Below, piece after piece: positions 5,621 to 7,398 of a DNA stretch of 7,398 nt. Every line of letters begins with the position of its first letter. Within the stretch, counting starts at the first letter, position 1. The DNA is taken from assembly GCA_026991215.1 (NCBI GenBank), contig JALXBY010000014.1:1564-8961 (forward strand). Reading direction: 5' to 3'. The notes beneath the pieces are model-generated. The model saw nothing but the letters and a program-made list of their open reading frames with translations, was not told the origin of the DNA and made no database searches. This stretch comes from Anaerolineales bacterium. GTDB taxonomy: Bacteria; Chloroflexota; Anaerolineae; Anaerolineales; DRMV01. A program made the translations under genes and the position numbers.

Positions 5621-7398
5621 TCACTGGCACGTCCACTGGCAGCCGTCGTAGGTGCAGGTGCTGTATACGCCGCCGTCCGCGCAGTACCACAGGTCGCCAT
5701 CCTGGGAACAGAAGGTTTCGCTCTGGCACACCGGTTCGTCGTCCCCACCGCCCGAGGTGCCAACGGGGTCCCAGCAGCGCCAGCGGCACTGGGTTTCGTC
5801 CCAGCGGCAATTCTCGAACTTGCCCCGGCCGGGGCAGACCCAGATTTCCTGGTTCTCCTGGAACACGCAGGTGTTGTCGGGCTGGCAGACCGAAGAACAG
5901 TTCCAATCGCAGAGGGTGGTATCCCAGGTGCAGGTGAAGGTGGTGGAAATCTCCCCGGCCTGGGTGCACTCCCAGGCGCCGTCCTCGGTTTGGGTGCAGC
6001 CGTTCATGGGCGGGGTCTCCGGAGGGATGCATTGCTCGCCGGAGGGGATGACGTCCCAGCGGCAGAGGGCTTTATCCCACCGGTAGACGGTGGCGCCGAT
6101 TTCGTTGGGACAGCGCCAGGTCTCGTTGCCCAGGTATTCACAACCTGGGTACGGGGCTTCGGGGATGACGGTGCATTGCTTTTCCTCTTCCCGGCACACG
6201 AAGCGGCACAGCCGGGCATCCCATTTGCAGTTCTGTTGTAGGGGGGTGAAAGGTCCCTGGCTCCCGGTCTGCACCCGGTAGAAGGTGCCGAAATCCAGGG
6301 GGGTTGGTTGGGTCGTGGTCGCGCCGATGACCATGTTGTTGGGGTCAACCGACGCGCCAGGGAGCACCCGGAACCAATCGGGCAGGGACGCGGCTTCGGG
6401 CGCGGGGCAGAGTTGTTCCTGGCGGCAGTCCCAGCGGCACAGTTCGGCGTCCCAGGTGCAGTACAGGGTCTGGTTCCCCTGTTGGGGGTCGGTACAGGTC
6501 CAGTAAGGGCCGGGTCCTGCCGTGCAGGTGGGCAGGGGCGGGGTGCTGGGCTGGGGGCAGATGAGCGCGGTGGCCTCGGTACGGCACAGGCAGGGTTCTG
6601 CGCCCGTGGCCCGGAAGCCGAAGGTGGCCCGGCAGGTGCTGTCCATCCGGGCCAGGTCCTTGATGGGGTAGTTGGGGTCGCCCGGATAGGGCACGCCGGC
6701 CTGGGGCAGGGTGTAGGTATCGTGGTAAGTCATCTGGCCCGGTTGACCGAGTTTGCCATCGGCCCAGGCCTGCCAGAGGAACTTGCCATCGTCATCGGGC
6801 ACCAGGCGGCTGTGGAAGATGACGTAGACCACGGGGTACGTCTTGCCGCCAACGGTCTCCTGGCCCCAGCGCACCCACATGAGGGGGGCCGAGGGCGAGG
6901 TTTCGAAGACCTTGTTGTCGTAGCCGTCGCCCCGGAGGGGGGCGTCGCTGGTGCACACCTGGGGGCCTTCCACGTCCTTGCGTACGTCCTGGTAGACGGA
7001 AGCCCCACGGGGTTGCCATTGCTGGCTCAGCGGCCCCTGCACCCAAATCAGGAAGTCGCCCCGGCCATCCACGTCCACGTCGATTTCCAGACCGTACTGG
7101 CCGGTGGGCGCGCTGGCACCGGGCATCAATCCGGCCAGGCGGATTTGGGCGAAGTACCATTCCCCTTGGCGCATCAGGCGCACGTACTGGATGTCCAGGT
7201 CGGGGAAGAAGGTGTCCTGGGTGCGCTCCCGGAAGGGGCGCTCGTAGAGGTTGCTGTCGTAGACGTCGCCGCCCCGGGGCGCGTAGGGGCCGGGCTTTCC
7301 TTCCACGTCCTTGGCCGAGGGGTAATCCCAGATTTCCGCGGCGATGCCGCCGGGCGGCAGGCTGGGGGCCGGGCCAGAGGCCGGGGCCGGTGTGGGGG
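5621..7398 (-). CDS. Large probably secreted protein with a beta-rich domain and C-terminal cysteine-rich repeats; N-terminus outside the window
   Basis: The frame is open to the right edge, so this is the C-terminal 591 or so residues of a longer protein. A GTG at 7306 could be read as a start, but the preceding 30 codons continue sensibly (a Pro/Ala-rich linker, then IAAEIWDYPSAKD), so it is internal. Residues below count from that GTG. Residues 1-230 form a beta-rich domain with a DVDVDGRGD loop (76-84), of the DxDxDGxxD calcium-binding kind, then FLWQAWADG (176-184) and DSTCRATFGF (222-231). I recall similar domains in Chloroflexota exoproteins, but know no name for them. Residues 261-560 are six Cys-rich repeats with 31 cysteines. 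Extracellular location is inferred from linker, disulfide-type cysteines and calcium loop; the signal peptide would lie outside the window. The stop is three bases from the terminator hairpin. The function is not known to me; a cell-surface or adhesive role is only a guess. Confidence 0.85.
   Translation of the reverse strand, partial: PTPAPASGPAPSLPPGGIAAEIWDYPSAKDVEGKPGPYAPRGGDVYDSNLYERPFRERTQDTFFPDLDIQYVRLMRQGEWYFAQIRLAGLMPGASAPTGQYGLEIDVDVDGRGDFLIWVQGPLSQQWQPRGASVYQDVRKDVEGPQVCTSDAPLRGDGYDNKVFETSPSAPLMWVRWGQETVGGKTYPVVYVIFHSRLVPDDDGKFLWQAWADGKLGQPGQMTYHDTYTLPQAGVPYPGDPNYPIKDLARMDSTCRATFGFRATGAEPCLCRTEATALICPQPSTPPLPTCTAGPGPYWTCTDPQQGNQTLYCTWDAELCRWDCRQEQLCPAPEAASLPDWFRVLPGASVDPNNMVIGATTTQPTPLDFGTFYRVQTGSQGPFTPLQQNCKWDARLCRFVCREEEKQCTVIPEAPYPGCEYLGNETWRCPNEIGATVYRWDKALCRWDVIPSGEQCIPPETPPMNGCTQTEDGAWECTQAGEISTTFTCTWDTTLCDWNCSSVCQPDNTCVFQENQEIWVCPGRGKFENCRWDETQCRWRCWDPVGTSGGGDDEPVCQSETFCSQDGDLWYCADGGVYSTCTYDGCQWTCQ
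5627..6526 (-). repeat. Six-unit cysteine-rich protein repeat array with a CxWDxxxCxWxC core
   Basis: Within the secreted-type protein, units lie at 6526-6407, 6295-6173, 6142-6029, 5998-5885, 5869-5726 and 5710-5627 (minus strand). The shared pattern is C1, six to eight residues, W-x-C2, eight to eleven residues, C3-x-[WY]-D, one to three residues, C4-x-[WF]-x-C5, then C6. Examples of the core are CTWDAELCRWDC, CKWDARLCRFVC, CTWDTTLCDWNC and CRWDETQCRWRC. Unit 2 lacks C1 and C2, unit 3 lacks C3 and C5 (YRWDKALCRWDV), and unit 6 ends the protein without C6. The DNA 11-mer TCCCAGCGGCA recurs on the plus strand at 6429, 6054 and 5799 where CRW is encoded. Spacing and sequence vary, so the array is old rather than newly expanded. 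Confidence 0.85.
6902..7312 (-). repeat. Internal duplicated motif in the beta-rich domain (KDVEG...GD.YD)
   Basis: Two stretches of the protein, encoded at 7312-7241 and 6979-6902, share KDVEG at one end and an AP-x-(R)G-GD-x-YD core followed by an aromatic-Glu pair at the other. At DNA level a 14-base identity, CCTTCCACGTCCTT on the plus strand, starts at 6966 and at 7299. The sequence between and after the copies is less alike, though both are followed by an aromatic beta-strand-like stretch containing VR (YVRLMRQG and WVRWGQE). Confidence 0.6.

Noticed and set aside
5627..6526. CRISPR-like or simple DNA repeat array
   Set aside because: The recurring 11-mers sit inside codons of a protein repeat, with irregular spacing and diverged flanks. 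There are no constant repeats with unique spacers.
7304..7306. GTG as the start codon of the cysteine-rich protein
   Set aside because: The frame continues upstream to the window edge with meaningful sequence, including the KD that completes the duplicated KDVEG motif. No ribosome binding site precedes the GTG.

Overview
The window is a GC-rich bacterial segment whose two ends both cut through genes. It carries six protein-coding genes and no RNA gene, IS element or CRISPR array that I can see. The glycosyltransferase at the left edge and the large secreted-type protein at the right edge look like families I associate with Chloroflexota of the Anaerolineae type. That assignment is inference from remembered family resemblance and composition, not from a marker gene.

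Layout. (1) Positions 1-3681, minus strand: a compact three-gene operon read right to left. It starts with a knotted carbamoyltransferase of the YgeW/acetylornithine type (3681 to 2701). After 39 bases comes an AvtA-type valine-pyruvate aminotransferase (2661 to 1351). Its stop codon overlaps, in an ATGA, the start of a GT39/ArnT-like membrane glycosyltransferase (1354 to beyond base 1). (2) Positions 3682-3876: a divergent control region with a TATAAT -10 for the minus operon, an extended -10 (TG-G-TATACT) for the plus genes, and a leader with a small hairpin. (3) Positions 3877-5568, plus strand: a HoxU/NuoG-N-terminus-like iron-sulfur protein that has lost the usual His-Cys3 cluster site, then a stomatin-like SPFH protein with three exact-length 33-base repeats in its coiled coil. 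(4) Positions 5589-5617: a strong 12-bp hairpin terminator lying between convergent genes. (5) Positions 5621-7398, minus strand: the C-terminal part of a large, probably secreted protein. It has a Pro/Ala-rich linker, a beta-rich domain with a DxDxDGxxD calcium-type loop, and a C-terminal array of six cysteine-rich repeats built on a C-x-W-D-x3-C-x-W-x-C core.

How the parts relate. The minus operon pairs two amino-acid enzymes with a membrane sugar transferase; the carbamoyl acceptor cannot be read from sequence. The plus operon joins an electron-transfer protein to a membrane scaffold, without the redox enzyme or the NfeD partner that would normally identify the role of each. The Cys-rich repeat protein is the least explained item here. 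Within its array, cysteines are lost in pairs in two units, which suggests a disulfide pattern. I find no evidence for a defence system or mobile element.
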